Assembly: GCA_947359465.1 (NCBI GenBank)
Contig: OX375882.1
Span: forward strand, 55,860,509-55,924,508
Source: Metellina segmentata
Lineage: Eukaryota; Arthropoda; Arachnida; Araneae; Tetragnathidae
Direction: 5' to 3'
Length of the DNA stretch: 64,000 bases
Part shown: one piece after another, positions 22,738 through 33,167 of the stretch
How positions within the stretch are numbered: the stretch's first letter is position 1
Layout: every line of letters begins with the position of its first letter
Program-made: the position numbers and the translations under genes
The notes under the pieces: model-generated
Told to the model about the DNA's origin: nothing
The model's database searches: none
Seen by the model: the letters and a program-made list of their open reading frames with translations, nothing else

Positions 22738-23420
22738 TTCTGATGTATCAGGTTATATTATTTCTTGCTTTTTTTCCTTTAAAAATCTTTTCTTTTTCAA
22801 CGTGCCCACTGTATTTAGTGTAATTGATAAGGGTACAACTACACTCTACGTTTATGATTGATTGCAACGGCATGGCGATTTTTTTGGCGCACTTCTAGTA
22901 GCGAGTTACGATAAATTAAGGCAATCCATCTTTCGTTGCGGTTGTTGTGGTTTTCATAGCAACCTCGGCAATCGGAAAATTTCAATTTTCATTTTGAACA
23001 TTCTAGAAAGTTCTTTCAAAATCCGTTAAATTCGTTTGATTTCATTGATTTGTTTGAAATTTTTTTCTTTCCTCCCATTGGTTAATTTTTTTTAAAAACA
23101 TCCTTTGATTGCATTGGTCCTTTTAAATCGTTTTCTGTGATACCATTGGTCCATTTATTTTTATTTTATTATAATAGTTTTCACGTATGATTAAGAGTTT
23201 TGTTTTTTTGACCATTTTAGTTTTCATTATTTTTTTACGAAAGAATTCTGACGTTATCAGGTTGTATTATTTCTTGCTTTTTTCTTTTGTAAATCTTTTT
23301 CATTTTCAACATGCCCACTGTATTTAGTGTATTTGATGAGTTTCAGAGTATTTTTACCCAACATTCGTAGCTTAGTTTCTCTGCTGGTTCACAAATATGT
23401 TTTGCTATGTGTATAAGCTT
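22270..23420 (+). repeat. dispersed repeat E, two tandem copies
   Basis: Two units of about 507 bp follow one another. TTCTGATGTATCAGG at 22739 corresponds to TTCTGACGTTATCAGG at 23246, and both lead into CATGCCCACTGTATTTAGTG or a close variant. The upstream half of each unit carries the GCAACCTCGGCAA block also seen at 80-420. No open reading frame is conserved between the units. Confidence 0.7.
22671..22738. repeat. GA microsatellite
   Basis: An interrupted (GA)n tract of about 65 bp lies within the first tandem unit of repeat E and is absent from the second. Confidence 0.95.
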
Positions 23421-23631
23421 ACTACTTTTTGTCAAAGTTTTTTAAAAATATACTTTTTTAAACGATCTGAAATGTGTTGTAAAAAGTGTTAACTGATCAT
23501 ATGAGTCGGGAATAGTCTTGCAGGCGTTGAAAGTTATCGTGTCTTCCTTCTCCAGGTCTTTCAAAACAGACCACTTTTTCTGTAAACTTAAGATCACATT
23601 TATTTTTCTTCAATTTTTCCACTTCAGCATT

Positions 23632-24333
23632 AGGGGGGTCCGGGACTCATCGAAAAATTTTTTTATTAATTAATTTAGAAATTTGAATTTTTTGTATTGA
23701 TTACCCATCTAACTAATAAACGAAATCACAACACAAAATTTTTCCAAAAGTTTTTTAAAAATTTTAAATTAAAATTTGTTGAAAAAAAACCTCAAAATAT
23801 TCTTGATCAATTTTCAAAATTCTTGCAGTAAATTATTCACAAATTTTTAACTTTAATTTTGATTCAGCAATTTAAAAAATATTAATTTAATAAAAAATAA
23901 TAATTGAAAATTTTTGAAAATTTTAAGGTACTTTTTTTTTTAAAGTTATATTTTTAAAAATAAATATTTGTTTTAAATTTTCTGAATCAAAATTAAAGCA
24001 TAATGTTTGAAAAAGATATATTCCAAATTTCAACCCTTAAACTTTATCGGTTTTCGACTTATAACAATTTGAATACAGGAAATCTTGAAAAAATGTATCA
24101 TGGAGAAAAACGCATTTAAAGTTTTAAAGACAGGTCTTGTTGCTATGACAACAACTGTCAATAGTGTTAGATTTTCAAAACAACGCACCACAAAAATTAT
24201 TATATCTCTAGTTCTAATTAAGATAGAAACATGATTTAGACGTCATTTTAAGCAGAAAAACACAGAGAATTTCTTAAAATAATAAAAAAAAATTTAGAAA
24301 ATTTGACGATTTTTGTGTCCCGGACCCCTTTAA
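23632..24333. mobile_element. non-autonomous DNA transposon with GGGGTCCGGGA ends
   Basis: The left end AGGGGGGTCCGGGACTCATC and the right end GTGTCCCGGACCCCTTT are inverted repeats. The homology fades into AAAATTTTTT-type sequence on both sides. The flanks (TTA left, TTAA right) hint at a TTAA-type target. The interior is extremely AT-rich and has no transposase. Confidence 0.65.
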
Positions 24334-24576
24334 GTCGTTAAAATTAGGAGCTCTGTATTTCTTTTGTTTTTTAACTCCAGTAATTGCATTTCAAAAGCGC
24401 CAGTGTCAATATTAAAGGGAGAATAATTCAATTCTCTTACAGCAACACACACTCAGAGCTTTTTTTAACAAAGGATAACGTAGCTATGATATTTCTGAAT
24501 TCCGGAAACCTCCGTAGAAAAGTTTCCTTCGTATTTAAAATTATTGTTCTGAAATAGTAATCGATTCGTGGCAGAG

Positions 24577-24730
24577 CCGCACTCAAGTGGCTAAAGTGCC
24601 ACACTCAAGTGGCTAAAGAGCCGCACTCAAGTGGCTAAAGAGCCGCACTCAAGTGGCTAAAGAGCCGCACTCAAGTGGCTAAGTAGCCGCACTCATGTGG
24701 CTAAATAGCCGCACTCAAGTAGCTAAATAG
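24577..24730. repeat. 22-bp minisatellite
   Basis: About seven copies of GCCGCACTCAAGTGGCTAAAGA. The central copies are perfect and the outer ones diverge (ATGTGGCTAAATA, AGTAGCTAAATA). Confidence 0.95.
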
Positions 24731-24744
24731 CCACAGTTTTCCGA

Positions 24745-25048
24745 CCACTGGCCTAGTTGGAAGAGCAATGGATTAGCAACCGGAGAATTGCGAGTATGAT
24801 GCTCGGTCCAACCAGACCGTCATGTACATGGGGGCTGGTGCAGGTTAAATCTGCCGTGGTCTCAAATGTCCTCACGCTGGCGTGGTGTCGAAGTTATGAT
24901 AGTGATGTGCCAGCTGATATGGGGCCTCTTCATCTGACCATGGTTCAAAATTACATGGTCTTTCGATTGGAGATTGATACCGGAACGTCGCCGGTGACCC
25001 GTTGTGTTGCTTCAGTGCTCCGTAAGTTAAGTACCTACCTATCCAAAG
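24745..25048 (+). mobile_element. SINE family C
   Basis: The head CACTGGCCTAGTTGGAAGAG is followed by GGATTAGCAACCGGAGAATT, the body, and the 3' block CGTTGTGTTGCTTCAGTGCT, ending in ACCTACCTATCC. The overlapping 126-residue open frame is a chance frame through the SINE. Confidence 0.8.
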
Positions 25049-25284
25049 TTCCAGTTAAAGAATCACGTGAGTTAAATTCTGATTGGCCAGGAATCGAACT
25101 CTACAACATTCGACAATCCTATAATCCACCTTCATAACATTTTACTTTAATCGTAATTATATGTCACAAGCTGAATGTTCATTAGAGTAACATGACAAAA
25201 TCATCCACAAGTTAAGAAATAATTTCTCAAAGCGCCCTCTTAGCTTCATAGAAAATTCCTCTCATCCATGTGATAGTTAAGGTA

Positions 25285-25440
25285 CGTAGGTAGGTACTTT
25301 CATCAACGTCACACTAGAGGAATACAACAGAGTATTTTCAACGGTCTGGGATCAATTCCAAAAGGAAAGATCCGAGAATACCATGCAATTTTGAACCACG
25401 GTCAGATGAAGAGGTCACACCTCAGCTGTCACCCCACAAA
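25285..25440 (-). mobile_element. SINE family C, 3' part only
   Basis: The complement of the family-C 3' end (GTAGGTACTTTCATCAACGT) is followed by GGTCTGGGATCAATTCC and ACGGTCAGATGAAGAGGTCA. The head is missing and palindromic MITE sequence abuts it. Confidence 0.7.
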
Positions 25441-25805
25441 ACTTCTTGGATTTTTTTAATTATGACAAGATCTAGATATGGTCCTTTTTTTTCTGAAGAC
25501 GAGACATCTCGTCCATCAAGATCTGGTCAGTTTTTCTAAAGACATATCTCGTCCATGAATATCTGATCAGTTTCACGAATTAAGATATAATTCGTCGAGA
25601 CAACCACCAAGAGGAATAAAACGACCACCAGTTCTGGTCGAGGGCAAATTTGTTTTTCCTCCTTGGACATTCATTTACCTTTATCTTGACACGAGGGATC
25701 TTGTATCATTGGCAAAATTGACCAGATCAAAAGGAGATACCTCGTACTTAGCAAAATACACGAGATCTTGGACGAGATACCTCATCGAAAACCTTGGAAA
25801 GGTAA
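25441..25805. mobile_element. palindromic MITE, one or two merged copies
   Basis: The region contains GACGAGACATCTCGTCC, ACATATCTCGTCC and GACACGAGGGATCTTG. A terminal-like motif occurs in the middle (CGAGACAACCACCAAGAGG) and another at the right (GAAAACCTTGGAAAGG). This suggests two fused or nested copies. Confidence 0.55.
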
Positions 25806-25953
25806 GGAACTAGTGCATGTTTTGGGTCTATGGAGAAGATTATTCAGTTCTTCAAATCTGCTAGAACCTTACAAAAACAGAAACCCAACACTAACACAAA
25901 GGAACATTTGTTATTTCTGCGATTATGATGAAAAAAAGAGCATAGAAGCTTAC

Positions 25954-26084
25954 TAAAAGAGCTGCTATCATCGGTCCAGTGATGAGCCATATGTACTGCT
26001 GACCTCCGTATCCTGACCAGCAGTGCCTGTTGTGATGATATGACATGAGAAGACACCACAAACCGATGCAGATGGCAGGGAAAC
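25954..26084 (-). CDS. class B GPCR exon: TM4, extracellular loop 2, start of TM5
   Basis: Minus-strand exon bounded by acceptor TTTCCAACAG and donor GTAAGC. It contributes two bases completing a glycine codon split by the upstream intron (phase 1), then 43 codons. The peptide opens FPAICIGLWCLLMSY, finishing TM4 after the preceding GW. It then shows the extracellular-loop-2 Cys-Trp pair (RHCWSGY), whose cysteine pairs with the TM3 cysteine in secretin-family receptors. It ends YIWLITGPMIAALL, the conserved start of TM5. The reading frame ends on a whole codon, so the next intron is phase 0. The following exons were not found below 25954. Confidence 0.85.
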
Positions 26085-26229
26085 CTGTTGGAAATGTAGT
26101 AAAGAAGTCGAGAATGAGAAATGGTTAACTAGGATAAGTTTCCATGTATTGTATATGTGTGCTTAGTATGCTAATAGATAGTATAAAGACGTGCCGCAAA
26201 ACCTGCTGGTAGGAAGAATTAAAATACGC

Positions 26230-26463
26230 ATTTGAATATGCAGCATCAGAAATATTATCATATACACATATTTTGTATCAGGTATTTTGTATCTCTCTAT
26301 CCCTTCTGTTTTATAATGGCCTACACTTATACGTTTTACTTTAACCTACCTCGTTGTTGTCTTGTGCTTGACGAGCTTGGCCAAATAAGGCCCTCGCGCC
26401 TTTCAATGCAGCATCAGAAATACTATTATATTCAAATATTTGTTTAAGGTTTGCGAGTGATCT
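26230..26463. repeat. repeat block related to SINE family D, with short direct repeat
   Basis: The phrase ATGCAGCATCAGAAATA occurs at 26237 and 26406. Between the copies lies a segment with CTTGGCCAAATAAGGCCCTC, similar to 27110-27165. The pair may be a duplicated target site around a SINE-like insertion of about 150 bp, but the boundaries are loose. Confidence 0.5.
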
Positions 26464-26464
26464 A

Positions 26465-27047
26465 CGAGGGCTGTTCAATAAAGAATAATCATAATTTTTT
26501 TTTAATCTAGAAAAATATAATTTATATTGAACGTGTACCTGGATAAGTGGAGAATAGATAGAGCAAGTTTCACGGTCATGACGTCATTGCTGAGGTCTTG
26601 GCAGCCGGCCAAGAACGCCTAGTTTTACTTTCGCCTACTTTAAAAATGGATGTGACACGCGCAATGTGACAAGTGCAATGCACTGCATTGAAATTTTGTT
26701 TTCGCCTTAAAAAATCGTCAGATCTTTCAAAAACCAATGTCATGTGTGTTCCCCATACTCCATATAGTCCTGATGTAACCATGCAACTTTTTTCTTTTCC
26801 TGAATTTGAAGAAACACCTCCGGGAAAAGCGATTTTCATCATCACAGGCAGTGGTAAAAGTTGCGTAGGCGATTTGGAAGGACCTGTCAGAAAATGGCTT
26901 ACAGCATGTGTTTGAAGACTGGAAAAGAAGTGGGATAAGTGCATTGCATGTAATGGAGATTATGAGAAAGATCATAAAAATTTGTAGAATTAGTGCAGGA
27001 AATTATTTTTTATTAATTTATGATCATTCTTTATTGAACAGCCCTCG
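26465..27047 (+). mobile_element. mariner-like deletion derivative, copy 1
   Basis: Inverted termini CGAGGGCTGTTCAATAAAGA and TCTTTATTGAACAGCCCTCG are flanked by TA on both sides (26463-26464, 27048-27049). TA duplication and these ends fit the mariner family. The interior keeps only the C-terminal part of a transposase: PHTPYSPDV corresponds to the PPYSPDLAP block next to the last catalytic aspartate, followed by GDLEGPVRKWL. The N-terminal DNA-binding domain and first catalytic residues are missing. A second copy with the same structure lies at 61377-61951. Confidence 0.8.
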
Positions 27048-27167
27048 TATCTATCCTCCCTTCTGTTTTACCTTGGTCTATACTTCTACGTTTTGTTTTT
27101 TCCTGTCTCGTTGCTGTCTTCGTTTGGCGCAGCTTGGCCAAGTAAGGTCCTTGCGCCATGGAGTTCA

Positions 27168-27780
27168 AACCAAACATTTTGTTTCGTGCATTCAAAAAGT
27201 ATGAAAATTTGTAGAACCGTGTTATTAAAATTCCCGGAAGAAATACGTCTTCAAATACCAATTCATTCCTCTCAAACGACGAATAGACATTGAAATGACA
27301 AAATATGCGTATTTTATACTGTTTACTTCATCTTTCTAATGCAACAACTCGGCAAGGATGTTTATAAGCCGAGTCCTCTAAAAGCACGAGATCCCAAGAG
27401 AATCTCACGAAAATATTACTGTCTCAACCTGCTCGCCTTTCCTGAAATAGACATCCATTTATTCATATTTGCTACGCTCTATTTGCACTCTACCATTGCT
27501 TTGATGGAATTAAAACGGTGATTCCCCGCACTACACGATTCCAGTCATCCATAGGAAGTTCTGATTGGCTTTTGCTAACTAAACCCTTCAACCTTTCGAT
27601 ACCTTTGATGACAACACGAAAGTTTGTCACAACTAATGTGTGGCCTATACAACTTCATAATTGAATCTTTTGTTATTGTAACCGTATGTAACCGGTGTAT
27701 AATAATTTACTTACAGCCAAATTGACATTTAAATTGGATTTTAATTTCCATCATATTTTGCATTGTCTTGGCATGTCGTT
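27168..27780. other. no recognised feature
   Basis: Intron sequence of the GPCR gene, if that gene model is right. Nothing further could be supported. Confidence 0.4.
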
Positions 27781-28430
27781 TGATATGGACACATTGAATC
27801 CTGACACCTCTTATTTAGAGATCGAAATGCATTGATTCCTCTATTAATTTACCCGAATTTTTATGTTCTATAGTCTTGGTAGATCCTTTGAATTAGAAAT
27901 CCTAAATCCTAGCACCTCTCCATTTTAGACAAGGTGAAATTCTTCCATTCATGTATGAATTTACCCTAATTTTTATGTTCTATATATTGTCTTGGTAAAT
28001 CCTTTGAATTAGAAATCCTAAATCCTAGCACCTCTCCATTTTAGATAAGGTGAAATTCTTCCATTCATGTATGAATTCAACCAAGTATTTCTGTTTTATA
28101 CTCTTGGTAGAATCTTTGAATTAGAAATCCTAAATCCTTGTACTTCAAATCAGACATTGTGAAATTCGCTGAATCACGTATGAATTCAACAGGATATTTG
28201 TTTCATAGTCTTAGTAGATCATTTGAATTAGAAATCCTAAGTCTTTGCACCTCTATATAAATTAGACATTGAAAATTCACTGATCCACCAGGTATGACTT
28301 TAGCCCGGTATTTGTGTTTCAGTCTTGGTAGATCCTTTGAGTTAGAAATCCTGTCCAAGCACCTCTAACTTATACACGGTGAAATTCATGGAGTCGCTTG
28401 TGAATTGAACTCGGTATTTGTGTTTACTAA
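27780..28430. repeat. tandem repeat, unit about 110 bp
   Basis: Five to six units each carry TTGAATTAGAAATCCTAAAT, TAGCACCTCTCCATTTTAGA and TTCATGTATGAATT. Repeats of the first block begin at about 27888, 28005, 28114, 28222 and 28336. The middle units are almost identical. Confidence 0.85.
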
Positions 28431-28732
28431 TGTGGTGTACTTTATATTTAACAATTACATGTTTGTGTCTCAATCTTCCACATGATGCATGAAGTATAGA
28501 ATGGACCATAAGTCACTTTACCATTTATAAAATAGAAACCTTATTTAGTTTTTATATAACTAAATACATTCTTCTGAATATTTGCATATTTAAAATGGTT
28601 AGTTTTCATAAAGCATTTCTCATAGTTAAAGGCATTTAACCATACTGTCATCATAATCACCAATGTTTCATTTTCAATAAGTAATAACACAAAAATGTAT
28701 TTCAAATATGTACCACATTTTGAAATGGTTAA

Positions 28733-28948
28733 ACCTCCTGCTGGTTGCCACGATGAGGTACCTCGTCATATTAGCAAAACAGACCTGATCTTGGTGGACG
28801 AGGTATCTCGTACTTAGTAATATTGACCAGATCCTGATATCGCCATCACCAAAAAAATCGGCAATATCTTAATGGCGAGATATCTCATCAAAATCAAAAT
28901 TTGTCAAATCGTGATGGACGAGGTATCGTGTTGTAACCACTTGAAGTG
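28733..28948. mobile_element. palindromic MITE copy with TTAA flanks
   Basis: TTAA at 28729 is followed by ACCTCCTGCTGGTTGCCACG. The right end CCACTTGAAGTG is followed by TTAA at 28949. The interior has GATGAGGTACCTCGTC, GACGAGGTATCTCGT and GGCGAGATATCTCATC. It lies in the intron between the TM3 and TM4 exons of the GPCR. Confidence 0.75.
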
Positions 28949-29068
28949 TTAAGGGGCTTTCTCTTGTATTTCACGCATTACTATCTGCACATTGTCTTTC
29001 CGCGTAACATGAAAGATTCATAAAAGATATCTATAAGAAGAGACAGATGAAAAGAGCATTTATCTTAC

Positions 29069-29225
29069 CCCAACCTATGCAGTAGTAGAGTTTGAACGGA
29101 GCGTCTTTCTTAAAGATGTGAACTGTCACACGGCTGTGCAAAAGCAGACCTTCGACAAACATCCAATTGATACTCGCCAATGCGGAGTACATCTGTAAGC
29201 TGAGAACTCCTTTGCAGAGCCATTC
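29069..29225 (-). CDS. class B GPCR exon: TM3, intracellular loop 2, start of TM4
   Basis: Minus-strand exon between acceptor TTTTATAG and donor GTAAGA. It holds 52 whole codons plus one base. It opens EWLCKGVLSLQMYSA; the cysteine is the TM3 residue that bonds with extracellular loop 2. Next comes NWMFVEGLLLHSRVTV, the secretin-family TM3 signature (WM.VEG.YLH). Then IFKKDAPFKLYYCIGWG enters TM4 with its conserved GWG. The upstream junction is phase 0 and the downstream junction phase 1, matching the neighbouring exons. The spacing and frame leave little doubt that this is a real exon. Confidence 0.9.
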
Positions 29226-29608
29226 CTATAAAATATAGGATGGTAATTTGTTAATGGTAATGGTAATTTTAGTTAACGTCGTACTAGATCAACAATTTTG
29301 AACCACAATATATAAAATAGAGGTAATGTATTAGTTTCAATCATGTATATTGTGGCTCTGGTGAGAAGGCGATTGACCTTGGGAAAGCCTATTTCAAGAA
29401 GGGTAGTAAACACTATCATACGCAAAATTATGTGTAACGATCGCTATGAAAAGTATTTTCAGTGTAAACAAACTAGAAAGAACGTGTATGTTATGGTTCA
29501 TATAATTAATCCCTTTAGTGCAGTAAGAACCGGTTAATATTAATAATAACATCGTCTTTTGACCAATGTGATTAATAGGGCAACTTTTTTGTTGCAGTAA
29601 AAATAGGA

Positions 29609-30190
29609 AAAGTTGCATTTATCATTTACTAAAGTTGCATTTATCATTTACTAAAGTTGTATTTATCATTTACAAAAGTTGCATTTATCATTAACTAAAG
29701 TTGTATTTATCATTTACTAAAGTTGCATTTATCATTTACTAAAGTTGCATTTATCATTTACTAAAGTTGCATTTATCATTTACTAAAGTTGCATTTATCA
29801 TTTACTAAAGTTGCATTTAGCATTTACTAAAGTTGCATTTATCATTTACTAAAGATGCATTTATCATTTACTAAAGATGCATTTATCATTTACTAAAGTT
29901 GCTTTTATCATTTACTAAAGATGCATTTATCATTTACTAAAGTTGCATTTATCATTTACTAAAGTTGCATTTATCATTTACTAAAGATGCATTTATCATT
30001 TACTAAAGTTGTATGTATCATTTACTAAAGTTGCATTTATCATTTACTAAAGTTGCATTTATCATTTACTAAAGTTGTATTTATCATTTACTAAAGTTGC
30101 ATTTATCGTTTACTAAAGTTGTATTTATCATTTACTAAAGATGCATTTATCATTTACTAAAGTTGCATTTATCATTCACTAAAGTTGCTT
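29609..30190. repeat. 23-bp minisatellite, about 25 copies
   Basis: The unit is AAAGTTGCATTTATCATT plus TACTA, with scattered single-base variants (GATGCATT, GTATTTAT). It is an amplified form of the subterminal repeat of the surrounding hAT element. The related copy at 54383 has only two or three such units. Confidence 0.97.
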
Positions 30191-30342
30191 TTATTTTTGA
30201 TACACTAAAATCCAAAGTAAATTATTCATAAAAATGTAAAAATACAATATATATTGCCAATTTTAGTCGTGTACAACAGTATTATAATACATCATTAAAT
30301 ACAGAAGAACGTTGAATGGTCCACCCTTGGCCAGTAATTTCT

Positions 30343-30669
30343 TTAACATTGAAAAACTGCGCCAGCTGCAGTCACATAATGTAATGTATCGGATAGCACA
30401 AGCGCAAAACCCTTTCGCTCAATATTCAGAGATTTTAAAACGTCATTTACAAGGCGAAAAACATATTGATGATCGACACTCACCTCGAAAACTCTGCAGT
30501 CGATTACACAAGTTTCCTCAGGATTATCAAGAGTGCCAACCAATGTGTTAAGGTACTTGCGATTTATTTCACTTTCGTCTGTTAGGACGAACCCCTTCTT
30601 TCCATGAACTTCTTGTTTGATCAGCAATACTTCGGCGTTCGCACACACGTGATCGAAGGGTTGATTCAC
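30343..30669 (-). pseudogene. hAT-type transposase fragment
   Basis: A 108-residue minus-strand frame whose C-terminal half reads LVLSDTLHYVTAAGAVFQC. This corresponds to the conserved hAT segment around a catalytic aspartate (SD.A.YM..AG..F). The upstream part (VFEVSVDHQYVFRLVNDVLK) fits the portion preceding it. The frame stops immediately after the motif, so the dimerisation region and last catalytic glutamate are absent. The copy at 54621-54926 keeps the better-conserved LLLSDTANYMTAAGAVFQC. Both copies stop at the same place, so the truncation predates their dispersal. Confidence 0.75.
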
Positions 30670-30932
30670 AGGGCAAAAAATGAAATAGTAATTTCCTATT
30701 TATTAATTTTAAGCTAACTTTTAAAAAGTTGCAGGTGGTTGCATTTATGCAAAAAGTTGCATTTATGCAAAAAGTTGCATTTATACAGAAAGTTGCATTT
30801 ATGTTGCGGTTATACGTAACTCACTTATAATACACCCCATGTAGGAGGAATTTTGGTTTTAGTACTTTACATGCAGCGTACAACGTGTGAAAAAAGTTGC
30901 ATTTGTTGCAAAAAAGTTGCCTTAGTGATTAA

Positions 30933-31545
30933 TAACGTATAATAATTACATTTATCCGTAAATATTAATAATTGCCAATGAGAGAGAATTCCATAAAAAT
31001 ATAATATTTTTTCATTACTTTTATTTATAAGATATATTTATTATTTATTAGGTGAACAAGTCATTATACGTATGTCTTATAAATGCTTAAAAACAAATGT
31101 AGCAGATTACCAGTGATTTTTGTTCTCTTTTTCCTAATCGAAACGAGGAACTGTTTATCAGCTGATTTCAAGGACGCAAGTTCGTGCTCTCTTCTGCGCA
31201 TGTGCCCGATGAAAGTACGAGAGTCTGTTCTGTTAAGTGAGAGTGCAATCGTTCTGTCGTCCGTTTGGAGATGTGTACCATTTTCGTTTGTTGTCTGTAT
31301 ATAAATGTTGTGCCTCGTACTGAGATTTGATTTGATTTTTATAAAGCTGGTCTGATAAGTTGCTTTACAGATTATTTATTTTTGCAGGAAGAGCTTCTGT
31401 AGCATTTGGAATTACAAAGCAATCTAAATAATACTACATTCAGCTCGTAGTTTACGAATTATCAATAATCATGTAATAATTCTTATAAACTATTCACTTT
31501 ACTTTTTTATTTGGTTATAATTTTATAAACTTGTTAGTCGCAGGA

Positions 31546-31547
<2 letters not shown>
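30933..31547. repeat. spacer containing an LTR-like repeat (about 31200-31400)
   Basis: The part GAGAGTGCAATCGTTCTGTC to GATAAGTTGCTTTACAGA is clearly related to 62185-62320. Shared blocks include GGAGATGTGTAC, TTTTCGTTTSTTGT, AATGYTGTGYCTCGT, GAGATTYGATTTGATTTT and TGATAAGTTGCT. The TATAAATG-like block suggests a promoter, as in a solo LTR. The ends are not defined, so the class is a guess. Confidence 0.5.

Positions 31548-31582
<35 letters not shown>
31548..31582. repeat. CA/TA microsatellite
   Basis: A (CA)n run passes into a (TA)n run immediately before the Tc1-like terminus. Confidence 0.95.
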
Positions 31583-32689
31583 CACTTCTGGCCACCCAAA
31601 TTTCAACACCAAGAAAGACAAGTGATATCACAACAAAATTTAATTTGTAGATAACATGTTGACCAAGTATCAAATGATTAAATTTATAGACTTCTGTGAA
31701 GTGTGGTTCCTGCCAAAATCAGTAGCCAGACTAGCCGCCATTGTTGCAGATCACCGCTGCCACACGCCTCGGCAGTGATTCAAAAAGACTTTGGATGTGT
31801 TCTTGGGGTACAGCAGACCAAGCAGCTTCCACAATTGCCAAAGTTGATCTGGTGTGGCAGCTGGGGATGTAATCTGGGTCAATCGTTGAGCAACCATGGA
31901 CCACATGTTTTCTATCGGCGAAAGATCCGGAGAGCGAGCTGGCCAGGGAAGCAATTCAATCTGGCGATTGACGAAGAACCCTTGGACAATGCGTGCCTCA
32001 TTATACTCTTGAAATATGACTGTGGGCAAGCTCTGAAGGTAAGGAAGGACAAATGGCTCCAACACCTCGGAGATGTAGCGCTGGCTGTTTAAAGTACCGG
32101 CAATGCGTACTAGAAGAGTGCAAGAGTGATATCTAATACCGCCACATACCATAATACCCGGTGCAGGACCAGTGTGGCGGTGCATAACGCAGCTGTTCAG
32201 CATCCTCTCTCTACGGTGTCTCCAGACTCGAATCCGACCATCGTGGTGTTGCAGAGAGAAGCGTGACTCGTCAGTAAACACAATTTGATTTCCATTCTGC
32301 CGTCCACATCCTTCTTTCATCGCACCATTGGTGGCGGAGACGTCTGTGGTTCTGCGTCAAGGGTAGACGAAGCAATGGACGTCTTGGGGACAGACCACTC
32401 TGCTGTAAACGACGTCGAATGGTACGCGCAGACACTGTATGATGCGTTACAGATTGAATGTGCTGTGCTATGGTTCGTGATGTGGCTGAGCGATCCGTCA
32501 CTGCCATACGCACAATATGCCTGTCGTCATGTTAAGTGGTGCACAGAGGTAGATGCGATCGAACACGTCGGTCCGTCGTACCCTCCTGCATCCAACGATC
32601 CCATATCCGCATTACAGTTGTTTGGTTTCATCCAACACGACTATCGATTTCCCTGAAAGATAATCCACAATCTCGGTAGGCCACTATCC
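31583..32689 (-). pseudogene. Tc1-like transposase, frameshifted and truncated element
   Basis: The minus strand encodes a paired-like DNA-binding region (NQTTVMRIWDRWMQEGTTD, and later SARTIRRRLQQSGL). A frameshift near 32275-32300 follows, and then the catalytic domain begins QIVFTDESRFSLQHHDGR with the first aspartate. The second catalytic block is altered: the position where QDNARPH is expected reads QEYNEARI. The SPDLSPIENMW block with the final glutamate is intact. At least two in-frame stops occur in the N-terminal part. The element end at 31583 (CACTTCTGGCCACCCAAATT) is present. The opposite end is missing, where family-C SINE sequence begins. Confidence 0.85.
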
Positions 32690-33150
32690 TTCCAGGCGAT
32701 GGTCTAGAATCAATCCCGGTGGAGTGGTCGTTCAAGGTACGAAGGCGATTTGTCGCCAAATATGGTAACCTTCACCTATTGCGGATTTTCTTCACATCTG
32801 CCGTTTTTGTTATGGCAACCCTATCTGCTGTTACGGAATTCGGCCGCCATCTTGATTTGGCGACAAAAATTAGTTGGCGACAAACGTCTTACCGTGAACG
32901 ACCACTCCACCTCAATCCCGAAGGTAAAGATCCGAGAACACCGAATAACTTGTAGTTTTACTCAGATGGCGAGGTCGCAACTTTTCGCTGGCACCCCACT
33001 CTAAATTTCCACACCACGTCAACGTGAGTATATTTCAGGCCACGACATATTTAACGTGCATAAGCCCCCTTTGTACACGGAAGTCTTTGACTGGATTCGA
33101 ACTCGTAACCCTCCGCTTACTAATCCGTTACTCTTCCAACCAGGTTACAG
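32690..33150 (-). mobile_element. SINE family C interrupted by a MITE
   Basis: SINE sequence on both sides of 32718-32911 joins up as the complement of the family-C body: GGCGATGGTCTAGAATCAATCCC, then GAAGGTAAAGATCCGAGAAC. The head is at the right (TTGACTGGATTCGAACTCG and TTCCAACCAGG). The 3' tail is missing on the left. Confidence 0.75.
32718..32911. mobile_element. MITE with 8-bp target duplication, inserted in a SINE
   Basis: The termini GGTGGAGTGGTCGTTCAAGG and CGTGAACGACCACTCCACC are inverted repeats of about 38 bp. The flanking 8 bp TCAATCCC is duplicated perfectly (32710-32717, 32912-32919). An 8-bp duplication points to hAT, P or Merlin-type transposition. The ends do not resemble the other hAT elements in this window. 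No coding sequence. Confidence 0.88.
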
Positions 33151-33167
33151 AGACCCGTGGAATTATT

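Larger units (their letters stand above)
29576..30924. mobile_element. hAT-like element with expanded minisatellite, copy 1
   Basis: The left end TAGGGCAACTTTTTTGTTGC and right end AAAAAAGTTGCCTTA are inverted repeats. A perfect 8-bp duplication GTGATTAA flanks the element (29568-29575, 30925-30932), which is diagnostic of the hAT superfamily. Subterminal AAGTTGCATTTAT repeats occur at both ends, and on the left they have expanded into a long array. The interior holds a transposase fragment (30343-30669, minus). It lies in the GPCR intron between the TM2 and TM3 exons. Confidence 0.9.

Noticed and set aside
24757..25137. 126-residue open frame
   Set aside because: It runs through a SINE-C copy and has no independent support.
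29609..30190. CRISPR-like array
   Set aside because: Units are contiguous 23-bp repeats without spacers, in a eukaryotic hAT element.
32285..32656. 123-residue plus-strand frame
   Set aside because: It is the shadow of the minus-strand Tc1 transposase.
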